Positions 1 to 8,386 of a DNA stretch of 57,495 nucleotides are shown one piece after another. This DNA comes from Candidatus Heimdallarchaeota archaeon B3_Heim (GTDB taxonomy: Archaea; Asgardarchaeota; Heimdallarchaeia; Hodarchaeales; Hodarchaeaceae). A model generated the notes under the pieces. It did no database searches and was not told the origin of the DNA. It was given only the letters and a program-made list of their open reading frames with translations. The DNA is taken from NCBI GenBank assembly GCA_003144275.1, contig NJBF01000031.1, positions 1 to 57,495 of the forward strand, read 5' to 3'. The stretch's first letter is position 1. Each line of letters opens with the position of its first letter. The position numbers and the translations under genes were made by a program.

Positions 1-7
1 AAATGAA

Positions 8-39
8 AAGGGCAAACCCTGTGAAATGGATTTGCCCTT
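8..39. repeat. Stem-loop at left edge
   Basis: A perfect 9-bp inverted repeat (AAGGGCAAA at 8-16, TTTGCCCTT at 31-39) encloses a 14-base loop. It could be a transcript 3'-end hairpin for a gene outside the window or for the minus-strand transcript ending near here. No T-run follows on the plus strand, so the role is uncertain. Confidence 0.4.
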
Positions 40-238
40 ATTGAAAAACAATATCCCAAAAATTATGAGGCCCTGATATTTGTGCCTTCATAGCAGCAAA
101 CTGTACCACCGACATCCTGAGAATGTTAATCCCATAAAAAAGACGGGGTCATTTCTGGCCCTACCCAGATTGTTCTTCGAGTATTATCTATCTTCGCTTC
201 GTCTGTCGGAATCAGCTTCCTCACGTGAAAAGTATAAT
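40..238. other. Short gene-free edge with a possible 32-codon minus-strand ORF
   Basis: No recognisable gene. On the minus strand a GTG-initiated frame runs from 224 to 126 (32 codons), directly downstream of the THUMP/SPOUT-like gene and on the same strand. Its product is polar and ends in a Trp-rich stretch (TIWVGPEM near the C-terminus). It could be a small co-transcribed protein or the detached end of something decayed; there is too little to decide. Confidence 0.2.
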
Positions 239-1312
239 TTATGAAGCTCCGTGGCCGAGGAACTGATGATATTCATCATGTGAAAGTTTTCCGTCATCAT
301 TCAGATCGATTGCCTCAAACTTTACCTTATCGTCACCATAAATTTTCTTGAACTCTTGAAAGGTCACTTTTCCATCTTTGTCTGCATCAACAGTTCTGAA
401 ACAAATATGGCTTTTTTCTTCGTTACCAAAAACAAAGAATAGATTTCCAAATTCTTCTTTATGGATTTTTACCATTTCAGGTAATTTGGCAATAGGATGT
501 GATCCCCATAGAGAAAATCCGTAAAAATGTTTCTTCTCATTCTCTTGTAGGATTTTAAAAAGAGATGGTACTATTCTATACGATACTTTCGAGATACCTT
601 TGAAGAATGTACTTTGCACTTGTTCGACCACTTTTTTTACGATGTTGTTTTCATCAGTTAACAAGATTGTAGATTTAAACGTTAAAGCCAAACGAAAAAA
701 GTCAGCAATTTCTTGAATAGTATAGGGAGAGTATAGTATCAATGTGGGTGAAGCATTTTGTCTCTCAATAGGAGAAATTGAAAGTGATTTTTCCCCTAAG
801 CGTACTTTTATAGGTATTTTTCCGTTCTTTGTCTGATTTCCCCGTCTAACTTCTAAATATAAGTGAAAATTAGCTTTGGGATTATGAATAATATTTTTCT
901 TCCTTAATCGGTCAATAATGGCTTTCTTATGAAATGGAACGCGTCCAAAGGCCTGATAATTGACATCTACGTTAACGTTTTCCGTATGCTCAGAAATAAA
1001 ACTTTCCAAACTCGTTAATAATTGTGATAATGAATATGTTTCAAATTCAAATTGGTTTTGTAAAAAGACAACAAGGGTATTTACTCCTGGATTCTGGAGG
1101 ATTATGTCACGTACGTCTGACGCAAGGTAGGTGCTATTAAATAATTTAATTAATAATCGATATCGACTACCCCAAGTGTCATTTATAATACTGATTGATT
1201 TTGAATATTTGCGTAGAGTACGAGTTAAATCCTTTGCAATGGTTTCTTGTTCTTCATGAGTTACAAATCTAGCGAGCTTCACTAAAAGGAAAATCATCAA
1301 GGAATCGTCCAA
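239..1312 (-). CDS. THUMP/SPOUT-like RNA methylase with C-terminal EF-hand pair
   Basis: 357 residues. Two textbook EF-hand loops close the protein: DADKDGKVTFQE (309-320) and DLNDDGKLSHDE (336-347), each with acidic ligands at positions 1, 3, 5 and 12 and Gly at 6, so Ca2+ binding is likely. The rest resembles archaeal THUMP-SPOUT proteins of the AF2226 type: residues about 112-160 look like THUMP, the segment around TIQEIADFFRLAL resembles the first SPOUT motif (where TrmH-like enzymes have NxGxxxR), and LFFVFGNEEKSH resembles the second (GNE). The third SPOUT motif is not visible; the EF-hands follow instead. Methylase activity is therefore doubtful, and a Ca2+-responsive RNA-binding role is possible. 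The start is TTG (1312) without a clear Shine-Dalgarno; ATG at 1297 is the alternative. Divergent from mtnA. EF-hand call is firm; THUMP/SPOUT assignment is by eye. Confidence 0.6.
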   Translation of the reverse strand: MDDSLMIFLLVKLARFVTHEEQETIAKDLTRTLRKYSKSISIINDTWGSRYRLLIKLFNSTYLASDVRDIILQNPGVNTLVVFLQNQFEFETYSLSQLLTSLESFISEHTENVNVDVNYQAFGRVPFHKKAIIDRLRKKNIIHNPKANFHLYLEVRRGNQTKNGKIPIKVRLGEKSLSISPIERQNASPTLILYSPYTIQEIADFFRLALTFKSTILLTDENNIVKKVVEQVQSTFFKGISKVSYRIVPSLFKILQENEKKHFYGFSLWGSHPIAKLPEMVKIHKEEFGNLFFVFGNEEKSHICFRTVDADKDGKVTFQEFKKIYGDDKVKFEAIDLNDDGKLSHDEYHQFLGHGAS

Positions 1313-1421
1313 AATCGTTCTAAAATGATTACAATTACTGAGGAGAATATATGGAGGTTTGAAATAAATCTTCGTTACCGATCCTCCTCCTCATATTTTA
1401 ACACTTCGGAGATAATTTAAG

Positions 1422-2483
1422 ATGAAATTAAAAATCAATGGAGAAGAAGTTGATTTACCAGCGGTCTGGTGGAATTCTGAGCAAAAATTGGTTCAGCTGA
1501 TTGATCAAACAAAGTTACCTTTTCAGATCTCAATTCATTCCTGTTCTACTTATCGCGACATAGTAGAGGCAATAAAGTCAATGAAGATTCGTGGGGCCCC
1601 CTCAATAGGTGCTACTGCCGCCTATGGATTGGCACAAGCAATAAACGAATTTTGGGGAGAGCCAGAATATTTGACAAAAGTTTCTTTAGCTTATGATCAG
1701 TTATTATTATCACGACCCACTGCTGTTGATTTGAAAAACGGTTTAGATCATGTAAAAAAAACTTGGGTGGTCTCTCCAGACGAAGCTATTGTACAAGCCC
1801 AAAAGTTTGCACACAATATATCTATGCAAGGAAAAAAAATAGGGGAAGTAGGAAAAAGTTTAATCAGAGAAAGTATGAACATTCTCACTCATTGTCATAC
1901 AGGCGCGTTAGCATTAGTCGATCACGGATCCGCTATAGCTCCATTAATAGCTTCTTGGGAGGATGGTATGCGTTTTCATGTTTATGTTGATGAAACACGG
2001 CCCCGGATGCAAGGAAGGCTTACTTCATGGGAATTGACTCAATATGGAATCGATCATACTGTTATCTGTGATTCAGCAAGTGGTCATCTTATGTCATCAG
2101 GCAAAGTAGATCTGATTATTTTAGGAGCAGATCGGGTAGCAAAAAATGGTGATATAGCAAATAAAATAGGAACTCATAATCTAGCTGTAATTGCCAATCA
2201 CTATTCTATTCCATTTTATTCTGCTTTTCCCGATACCACATTTGATATCAACACCTCTACAGGCGCAGAAATAACGATTGAAGAACGTAATCCTCAGGAA
2301 ATTTACGAAGTACGAGGATTATCTAAAACAAAGAGAACACGGATTTCTGTCTCAGTTTATAAGGAGAATACACATTTTTATAATCCTGCTTTTGATGTCA
2401 CGCCAGCTGAATTATTAAGTGGCTATATCACTCCTCATGGGATACTATCAAAGGAAGATCTTGGTCAAGTTTATTCAAACTAG
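1422..2483 (+). CDS. mtnA: Methylthioribose-1-phosphate isomerase family protein
   Basis: 353 residues, usual length for the MtnA/eIF2B-alpha-like isomerase family. MtnA converts 5-methylthioribose-1-phosphate to methylthioribulose-1-phosphate in methionine salvage. Visible family blocks: RGAPSIGATAAYG (57-69), THCHTGALA with catalytic Cys158 (most members have Asn where His159 sits), ETRPRMQGR..SWEL (191-204), and GADRVAKNGDIANKIG with catalytic Asp237. The usual IEER block also follows near 285. Archaeal members may instead act on related sugar phosphates (for example ribose-1,5-bisphosphate), but the motifs favour MtnA. ATG start with an upstream GGAGA. It heads a same-strand run with the unknown small gene, the KaiC-like ATPase and the beta-CASP nuclease, none of which is an obvious salvage enzyme. 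Confidence 0.88.
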   Translation: MKLKINGEEVDLPAVWWNSEQKLVQLIDQTKLPFQISIHSCSTYRDIVEAIKSMKIRGAPSIGATAAYGLAQAINEFWGEPEYLTKVSLAYDQLLLSRPTAVDLKNGLDHVKKTWVVSPDEAIVQAQKFAHNISMQGKKIGEVGKSLIRESMNILTHCHTGALALVDHGSAIAPLIASWEDGMRFHVYVDETRPRMQGRLTSWELTQYGIDHTVICDSASGHLMSSGKVDLIILGADRVAKNGDIANKIGTHNLAVIANHYSIPFYSAFPDTTFDINTSTGAEITIEERNPQEIYEVRGLSKTKRTRISVSVYKENTHFYNPAFDVTPAELLSGYITPHGILSKEDLGQVYSN

Positions 2484-2589
2484 AGGAAATCGGAATAATG
2501 TTTATAGAACCTTTTTTATAAGATGAATCATAAATTCAACATAAGTAGCTCTGAAATCCAGCATAAAACAGCTGTGAGGTAGCATAATT

Positions 2590-2901
2590 ATGAAACAACT
2601 CATCAATCAAATTCGATCGACCGTTACTTTCTGTGGTTTTGAACTCGAAGCTATTACATCACATCAGAAATACATATCAATAGAATTACGCTCAAAGAAG
2701 AGATTTCGCAAAAAGAACTACACCCTAGGTGTTAGTAAGACCCTTACTGGGCTCTTAGCAGCAGAAAGAGAGCTATCTCGTGATTCTAAAAAGCAGATAT
2801 TACTTTTGGACCCGATTAACAATCTATTGGAACCAACATTATCAAAAAAAATAAAACTATTTCATGATTTTGATCAACTCCAAGTGTTTTTAAACCAATA
2901 A
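2590..2901 (+). CDS. Small basic hypothetical protein
   Basis: 103 residues, not recognised. It is basic in the middle (RSKKRFRKKN, about 34-43) and ends in a Leu/Phe-rich stretch (FDQLQVFLNQ). No membrane segment or Cys cluster. An upstream GAGGT lies about 11 bases before the ATG. It sits between mtnA and the KaiC/GvpD-like ATPase on the same strand with short gaps, so it may be co-transcribed with the ATPase. The coherent length and placement favour a real gene; function unknown. Confidence 0.6.
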   Translation: MKQLINQIRSTVTFCGFELEAITSHQKYISIELRSKKRFRKKNYTLGVSKTLTGLLAAERELSRDSKKQILLLDPINNLLEPTLSKKIKLFHDFDQLQVFLNQ

Positions 2902-2962
2902 CTCTTGTATTAATTTAGTAAACCAGCTGGTCGAATTATAACGAGAATTTGAGAGTTATAAT

Positions 2963-4375
2963 ATGGGCACATTTAGAAATATACTACCAGATGAATTTTC
3001 AAATTTTACAATTACAGATAAGAGTTATTCATTGCTGATTAAAGGACTGCCTGGAACTGGAAAATCAAGTTTGGCACTCGAGTTAATAGCTAGATCCCCT
3101 AATGCCTTTTTCATAAGTACTCGTATTGATCCAGAAGCGATTATTGAGGATGCTAGCTGGTTAGATGAAATTTTTCCTGAAGATCGTAAATACCCTTTTT
3201 TTATGGATGCTACACGGTCAGGTAAGGTTTCCAAAAATAAATCAATTCAGAAAATGAATTTTGAGACGATCCCCGAATTCGTTCAACAGCTTTTTACATT
3301 GGGATCAGATCTTCCTCATCGGATTTTTGTTATTGATAGTTGGAATGCAGTTATTGGGAATTTATCTGAAACTCAAATACACCATTGGGAGTCAGCAATA
3401 GTTCAAAGAGTTCAGGGAAAAAATGACAAAATAATATTCGTTGTAGAAGGTATTAAAGATTCTACACTTGACTGGATGGTCGATGGACATGCAATTTTAA
3501 GTAAAAGAAGTATTGTTTCTTCCCACGGTATTTCACGGCGAATTCGTGAGTTGTCTTTTCCTAAAATGAGAGGAATTGAGATTTATAACGAAACTTATCT
3601 CACGACATTAGCTAAAGGACGAATGAAGACATTTCCACCTTTTAAATATCGATTTCCAGCCATATTATTAAAATCTAAGACAATCCCCGACTCAGATGAA
3701 CAGCATATCTCGTCTGGATCGGTCGATTTTGACAACCTCCTAGGTGGAGGATTTCAGAAAGGATCCTATAATTTATTCGAAGTATCAACAATAGTCGGTG
3801 ATGGATTAGATATTATTCTATTTCCCCTCATTACAAACCATCTGAATAATAAACGCGCATTAATAAGCATACTGCGTGAGGGAATCACGTTTGATACTAA
3901 GAAACCATATTTTGATGTCTTTACTGGAAATAAGAATTGGGTCAAACAATCGATGAATTTTGAAAGATTTGTTCCTGGAGAAGAATCTCATAGAATCACT
4001 TTACCAGAGACCATTGAAGGATTACTAAATCGGATCGAAAATATCAAGGACGATTTTCGTAAGGATAACGGACAGACAATACTTATCAATATTGGACTGG
4101 ATGTCCTTGAAAATATGTACGGAATCCCAGCGTTAAATGAATTTATGGCAATTCTCGTTTCTAAAGCAAGGTTAGAGGGTGATGTTGTAGTGGGTTGGTT
4201 GAAGGAAAATCAAGAGTATCGTGGTGGAACAACAGCGGCCACATCGCATTGGAAAATTGATTTAATTAATCGTGCATTAGTTTTAGAAGGCATAATTCCT
4301 GCAACTGAATATTTTGCAATTGAATCAGTCCTAGTAAAAGGTTATATTGATTATACAATTACTCCTGTGCTTTAA
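2963..4375 (+). CDS. KaiC/GvpD-like P-loop ATPase with degenerate second domain
   Basis: 470 residues of the RecA/KaiC superfamily. The first domain has Walker A GLPGTGKS (28-35), then the FISTRID segment typical of KaiC/GvpD proteins, and a Walker B strand RIFVIDSW (Asp125). A second KaiC-like unit starts near 249 (SSGSVDFDNLLGGGF, the family's 'G.DELLGGG' signature), but where its Walker A should lie (about 275-283) the sequence is STIVGDGLD, with no Lys-Ser/Thr, so it probably cannot bind ATP in the usual way. The overall plan resembles GvpD, known in haloarchaea as a regulator of gas-vesicle genes; no gas-vesicle gene is present here, so a regulatory or signalling ATPase is the safer reading. 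It lies 25-35 bases upstream of the beta-CASP nuclease gene and is probably in the same operon. Confidence 0.75.
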   Translation: MGTFRNILPDEFSNFTITDKSYSLLIKGLPGTGKSSLALELIARSPNAFFISTRIDPEAIIEDASWLDEIFPEDRKYPFFMDATRSGKVSKNKSIQKMNFETIPEFVQQLFTLGSDLPHRIFVIDSWNAVIGNLSETQIHHWESAIVQRVQGKNDKIIFVVEGIKDSTLDWMVDGHAILSKRSIVSSHGISRRIRELSFPKMRGIEIYNETYLTTLAKGRMKTFPPFKYRFPAILLKSKTIPDSDEQHISSGSVDFDNLLGGGFQKGSYNLFEVSTIVGDGLDIILFPLITNHLNNKRALISILREGITFDTKKPYFDVFTGNKNWVKQSMNFERFVPGEESHRITLPETIEGLLNRIENIKDDFRKDNGQTILINIGLDVLENMYGIPALNEFMAILVSKARLEGDVVVGWLKENQEYRGGTTAATSHWKIDLINRALVLEGIIPATEYFAIESVLVKGYIDYTITPVL

Positions 4376-4399
4376 GAACAAACTATTAATTTAAGTTAA

Positions 4400-4404
4400 G
4401 GTGA
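4400..4404 (+). promoter_or_regulatory. Shine-Dalgarno GGTGA deciding a TTG start
   Basis: GGTGA is followed after 5 bases by TTG at 4410, in frame with the beta-CASP gene. The GTG at 4401 would also open the frame but lies inside this Shine-Dalgarno, so TTG 4410 is the preferred start. Confidence 0.5.
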
Positions 4405-4409
4405 GGAAC

Positions 4410-6587
4410 TTGAACACTCCATCCCCACATATTAAAGAACTATCTGTAACCCTAAAAGGATGTATTGATTTATCAATCGAAAAAAAAACACAGGAAGCAA
4501 TTCATAATCTTTCTATTGATGAGAAATATCAGCTTTACTGGTTAATATCAAAGACAAAATTAGTCGATCATGACCTATTTGAAGTGGAAAATACCCTTTG
4601 GAATTCTATTAAAGGTATTTTTAATAGTGAATATTTACAAACCGTTCAGTTATTAGACCAACAGGATCGTGTATTAACCTTCGTTGAAATTGGGATATTT
4701 CTTGACTATCTGGATATTGAAGACTTCAGAAGCGTTGTTAGATACCTTTATACCCATAGTTTGGAACCAGAAATTACTATAACGAAGATTAATGGAAAAA
4801 TAGTTAATTTACTCATTTTTTTTGCATCCTCTGATGAAAATCCAATTGAAAAAACAATTTCCATGATTCGATTCATTGGAATTCCTCCTGCGGGGTTCGA
4901 TGAACTCAATCAAAAATTGTTAGCTACATTCCCGAAGCAGAAAAAGGCGCTGGAAGCCATTAATGAACTCCCGATCAGTGTATGTCAAAAATATCCAGAG
5001 TATATTCCAGAAATAGTCGAAAAGCTAGAATATGATTCAAATATTCCTATTCTAAAGCAATGGATTGATCACAACGCTTTAAATAACATCACTAAACAGA
5101 AAATAGCTCAGTTCACCAATAAATGGAATCCCCCAGATTATGAATCCAATGAAGAATTTTTTAAGAATCTATTAGTCCAACGGAAAGAAAATCAGATAGT
5201 ATCGATACCCCTTAGCCATGAAGCGTTTGTTAAGCCATTTATCAAAAAACTAAAGGCTAGTACGGTTCGTACCTCAGAATTACCTATCACGATCCCCACA
5301 GAACTTCTCCCTGGATATCTTGAAAAACTAGCTTATCCCATACTAAGCAAAGAAAAGATTATTGAGATTTTCTTTTTAGGGGGAGCACAAATTGGAACGA
5401 TGGGAATTTTAATTTCGACATCTCAGTCAAATATTTTGATAGATTATGGATTATCAGTAGCAAATTATCAAATTCCATTTTGGCATGAAGCTTTACCTAA
5501 TATTGATGCAATCTTCCTAACACATGCACATTTAGATCATTCGGGGGCTGTTCCTTTCCTGTTTAGTCAAGGTTATTCAGGGTACGTCTTTGGAAGTTCA
5601 ATGACCAAGCAATTGTCCAGTATTTTGTTATCAGATAGCCAAAAGCTTATGCAACAGAATTTCTCAACACCTGTTAATAGTTCAGATTATCGGTTCAAGA
5701 TTTTGTCACAGGAATCTAATGTTTATCAAATGTTAGAACGGTTCATTCCAATTAAATCAGGTGAAGAATATCAAATTACACCAGATATTACGATTAAACC
5801 ATTTAATGCACATCACATTCAAGGTTCATATTCGTACCAAGTTGAAAGTGGGAATAAGAAGGTTTTATTTACTGGTGATGTAAATTTTGATCCTTGTGCA
5901 TTGTTTCGTGGAAAAATGCCTAAAATACCCAAAGATTCTGATCTTTCAATTGTTGATAGTACTTATTACGGACAACCTGCGTTTGATCCCAGTGCACGAG
6001 ATAACCTTCTATTTCAAACAATAAGTGAATCAAAGAGAGTAATTATTCCTGCTTTTAGCGTAGGAAGAGCTCAAGAAATATTACTGAAACTTGAAAATGA
6101 AGGAATTACTAAAAATCATAAAGTCACCTTACTAGGAATGGCTTCAAAGGTTGCACGTTTATCTGGTCTCGTTACAAAAGCTCATTTCAGCGATCGACTT
6201 ATCCAACCCTTCGATAATGAGATAATTATTGCTGGAGGAGGTATGTTAAATGGTGGTCATGCTCGTAAGCTCGTTGAAGAAACAAAGGCTGATCCTGAAA
6301 CTTCTATTATTCTCTGTGGTTATCTTGCAAAGAATACCTTAGCATATCGCTTGCTTCACGGATTAGAGCCAAGTTACAAACAACAAATAGTTTATACACG
6401 ATTTAGTGCTCATTCGAGTAGTAACACATTGAAAAAATTTCTTTCTTCAGTGAAAGGAATGAAAGCCCTTGTCCATTTGGGTGAACTAACAAAAGATCCC
6501 TTTACACTTGCCAAGGAGAATAAACGTGGGCAACTTGGGGTGGGACCAATGCAAATTCCCCATCTTGGATCAAAAATAATAATTTAA
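4410..6587 (+). CDS. Beta-CASP metallo-beta-lactamase ribonuclease with novel N-terminal half
   Basis: 725 residues from the TTG start (728 from the GTG at 4401). The C-terminal half is a CPSF/RNase J-type nuclease: MBL motif HAHLDH (372-377), a motif-3 His in NAHHIQGS, metal-binding Asp490 (FTGDVNF), beta-CASP motif A Asp516 (DSTYYG), the conserved IIPAFSVGRAQE segment, and the C-terminal His668 (FSAHSSS). All metal ligands appear present, so RNA cleavage is likely. The first roughly 310 residues are helical and unrecognised: there are no KH domains, unlike aCPSF1, and the protein is far longer than aCPSF2. That half may bind RNA or a partner; the adjacent KaiC-like ATPase is one candidate. 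Confidence 0.8.
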   Translation: MNTPSPHIKELSVTLKGCIDLSIEKKTQEAIHNLSIDEKYQLYWLISKTKLVDHDLFEVENTLWNSIKGIFNSEYLQTVQLLDQQDRVLTFVEIGIFLDYLDIEDFRSVVRYLYTHSLEPEITITKINGKIVNLLIFFASSDENPIEKTISMIRFIGIPPAGFDELNQKLLATFPKQKKALEAINELPISVCQKYPEYIPEIVEKLEYDSNIPILKQWIDHNALNNITKQKIAQFTNKWNPPDYESNEEFFKNLLVQRKENQIVSIPLSHEAFVKPFIKKLKASTVRTSELPITIPTELLPGYLEKLAYPILSKEKIIEIFFLGGAQIGTMGILISTSQSNILIDYGLSVANYQIPFWHEALPNIDAIFLTHAHLDHSGAVPFLFSQGYSGYVFGSSMTKQLSSILLSDSQKLMQQNFSTPVNSSDYRFKILSQESNVYQMLERFIPIKSGEEYQITPDITIKPFNAHHIQGSYSYQVESGNKKVLFTGDVNFDPCALFRGKMPKIPKDSDLSIVDSTYYGQPAFDPSARDNLLFQTISESKRVIIPAFSVGRAQEILLKLENEGITKNHKVTLLGMASKVARLSGLVTKAHFSDRLIQPFDNEIIIAGGGMLNGGHARKLVEETKADPETSIILCGYLAKNTLAYRLLHGLEPSYKQQIVYTRFSAHSSSNTLKKFLSSVKGMKALVHLGELTKDPFTLAKENKRGQLGVGPMQIPHLGSKIII

Positions 6588-6597
6588 AGATAATTTT

Positions 6598-7422
6598 CTA
6601 GTATTGATTTGGTTGACGAAGGTCTATCGTTGGGATAAATGACTTAGCGTCAGAAAGACAGGTCGGATCAAGAGTAGTGAATAATATTTCTTCTTGATCT
6701 GTACCTCTTAACAAAGTGTTGCCAAAGGGATCAATTACCATTGAATTCCCAAAAAATGAAGCTTCCTCATTTCCCCCAACACAATTGACTCCTGCTACGA
6801 AAATTTGATTTTCAATGGCCCTTGCTTTCAGCAATACTCTCCAAACATCATCCCTAGGTCGGGGAAACTCAGCCAAATAAATGAGACAGTCAGCACCTTT
6901 TAGTACTAAACGACGGCTAATTTCTGGATAGCGAATATCAAAACAAATAAGAACGCCAATGTTCATCCCATCGATATTAACAACTGCTTGTGTATTTGAA
7001 AGGCCAATCCTTTCACCGCTCATAAAGAAATTTGCCTCCTCCATCGGCTTCAGAGGAAATAGGTGGACCTTTCGATATTTTTTGAGTAATTTCCCAGAAG
7101 AATTAATAATTATGGCACAGTTATAGTAGAAACCTTCAAATTCCTCAATGATACTTGATATTAAATAAACTGAGTGTTTCTCTGCTAATTTTTGAAATAT
7201 TTGAGTTGATCTTCCTTCAGGGATTATTTCAGCAAGTTGCTTATAATTTTTTAAATCAAAACCAGTGGTACAGAGTTCTGGAAGGCAAATGATATGAGGA
7301 TTATCCCGTGAAACAGAGGTGATACTTTTTGCGATAAGAGAGTCAATTTTAGCTAAATTAACATCTTTTTGGCCAATTTTTATATCCATCTGCAATAAAG
7401 AAATACTAATTCTCTTTTTCAT
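6598..7422 (-). CDS. Nitrilase-superfamily amidohydrolase (Nit2/omega-amidase-like)
   Basis: 274 residues, normal for the carbon-nitrogen hydrolase family, which cleaves amides or nitriles. The Glu-Lys-Cys triad is visible: Glu49 (CLPEL), Lys118 (YRKVHLFPL) and Cys160 (LICFDIRYPE). The FDIRYPE block and the downstream KARAIENQIFVAG strand fit omega-amidase/Nit2 relatives, which act on alpha-ketoglutaramate, but the substrate cannot be fixed from sequence. The start overlaps the stop of the CPBP protease gene by 4 bases (ATGA type), so the two are translationally coupled. The gene ends 10 bases from the converging nuclease gene. A second, different nitrilase-family gene occurs near 21 kb. Confidence 0.85.
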   Translation of the reverse strand: MKKRISISLLQMDIKIGQKDVNLAKIDSLIAKSITSVSRDNPHIICLPELCTTGFDLKNYKQLAEIIPEGRSTQIFQKLAEKHSVYLISSIIEEFEGFYYNCAIIINSSGKLLKKYRKVHLFPLKPMEEANFFMSGERIGLSNTQAVVNIDGMNIGVLICFDIRYPEISRRLVLKGADCLIYLAEFPRPRDDVWRVLLKARAIENQIFVAGVNCVGGNEEASFFGNSMVIDPFGNTLLRGTDQEEILFTTLDPTCLSDAKSFIPTIDLRQPNQY

Positions 7423-8270
7423 AAAGAAACTTCTTCTGAGCTTTGATTTGGTTTCTTTTGGTAATTTTCAGCATAATAACGAACTATTAGAAAAATTACA
7501 AGCGCACCAATAGTCGAAGCACAAATTTCTATTATAGCTTGTAGCCATGTATCATAGATAAATTCAGCTTGAAAGATGAATAGAAAGAAGTCCCAGAACC
7601 CGTGAATGGCAACAGGGAAGATCAAATTGTAGCCTGTAATCTTGAAGGTATACGACAAAGTTAATCCAATAACAAAGGCACTAAATAGTATCGTAACCAT
7701 ATACCTTATTCCTCCATTACTCGCCGCTACTAGCCAGAAATGTAATAATCCGAATAGAAAAGCTGATATCAGGGCTGAATTCTGAAAAGAATATCGTGAT
7801 TCCAAAATCCTTTGTAAATACCCCCGAAAGAGAATTTCTTCACCGACTCCAATAAAGAAAATAGCTACAAATAGTGTTAGAAGTATCCCGAGTACATCAA
7901 GAAGCTCATTGATTATAATAATTTCAAAAAGCCACTCAATTATGACAGTAGGTATTAAACCTGCAAGAGCGATTGGAATACTTAGAAGGATCCATTCATT
8001 CGCCCTAGATTTATCCCATAGAAAACCAGTGCTTGTCATTTTAAGTCGATCCATCCTTAGAAAAACATACACAAGCCCGATACCCACGATCCCATTCATA
8101 GCTCGTTGAATATTCAACCTTATATTAAGGGGATAATCCTCTCCATTATTAAAGACCGTAGTTACTAAGGGGAGTACGAAGCTTTGAAAACTGAATATTA
8201 AAATGACACAGATCGAAAAGAAAAGAATGACACGAAGCCATAGGTCAAAAATTGAGTATTTCTTCATCAT
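7419..8270 (-). CDS. CPBP-family intramembrane metalloprotease
   Basis: 283 residues, about eight hydrophobic segments. The CPBP (CAAX/Abi) active-site motifs are present: GEEILFRG (Glu144, Glu145, Arg149), FGLLH (His177) and HGFWDF (His223). Characterised relatives cleave prenylated proteins (Rce1), bacteriocin-related peptides or membrane anti-sigma factors; the substrate here is unknown. It is the upstream partner of the nitrilase-like gene, with overlapping stop and start, and is divergent from the 520-residue unknown at 8387. Confidence 0.85.
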   Translation of the reverse strand: MMKKYSIFDLWLRVILFFSICVILIFSFQSFVLPLVTTVFNNGEDYPLNIRLNIQRAMNGIVGIGLVYVFLRMDRLKMTSTGFLWDKSRANEWILLSIPIALAGLIPTVIIEWLFEIIIINELLDVLGILLTLFVAIFFIGVGEEILFRGYLQRILESRYSFQNSALISAFLFGLLHFWLVAASNGGIRYMVTILFSAFVIGLTLSYTFKITGYNLIFPVAIHGFWDFFLFIFQAEFIYDTWLQAIIEICASTIGALVIFLIVRYYAENYQKKPNQSSEEVSL

Positions 8271-8386
8271 TGATACCTCTGAACGACAAAAATGAGTCTT
8301 GTAGTCTTCTACAAGTAGTATGTTGAGTTATATTTTAAAGAGCTTGGGAATTAATAATTAATTGTGAACAATAGTAGTGGATAATT

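Noticed and set aside
2963..4375. Gas-vesicle cluster suggested by the GvpD-like ATPase
   Set aside because: No gvpA, gvpN or other gas-vesicle gene is present; GvpD-like ATPases occur widely without them.
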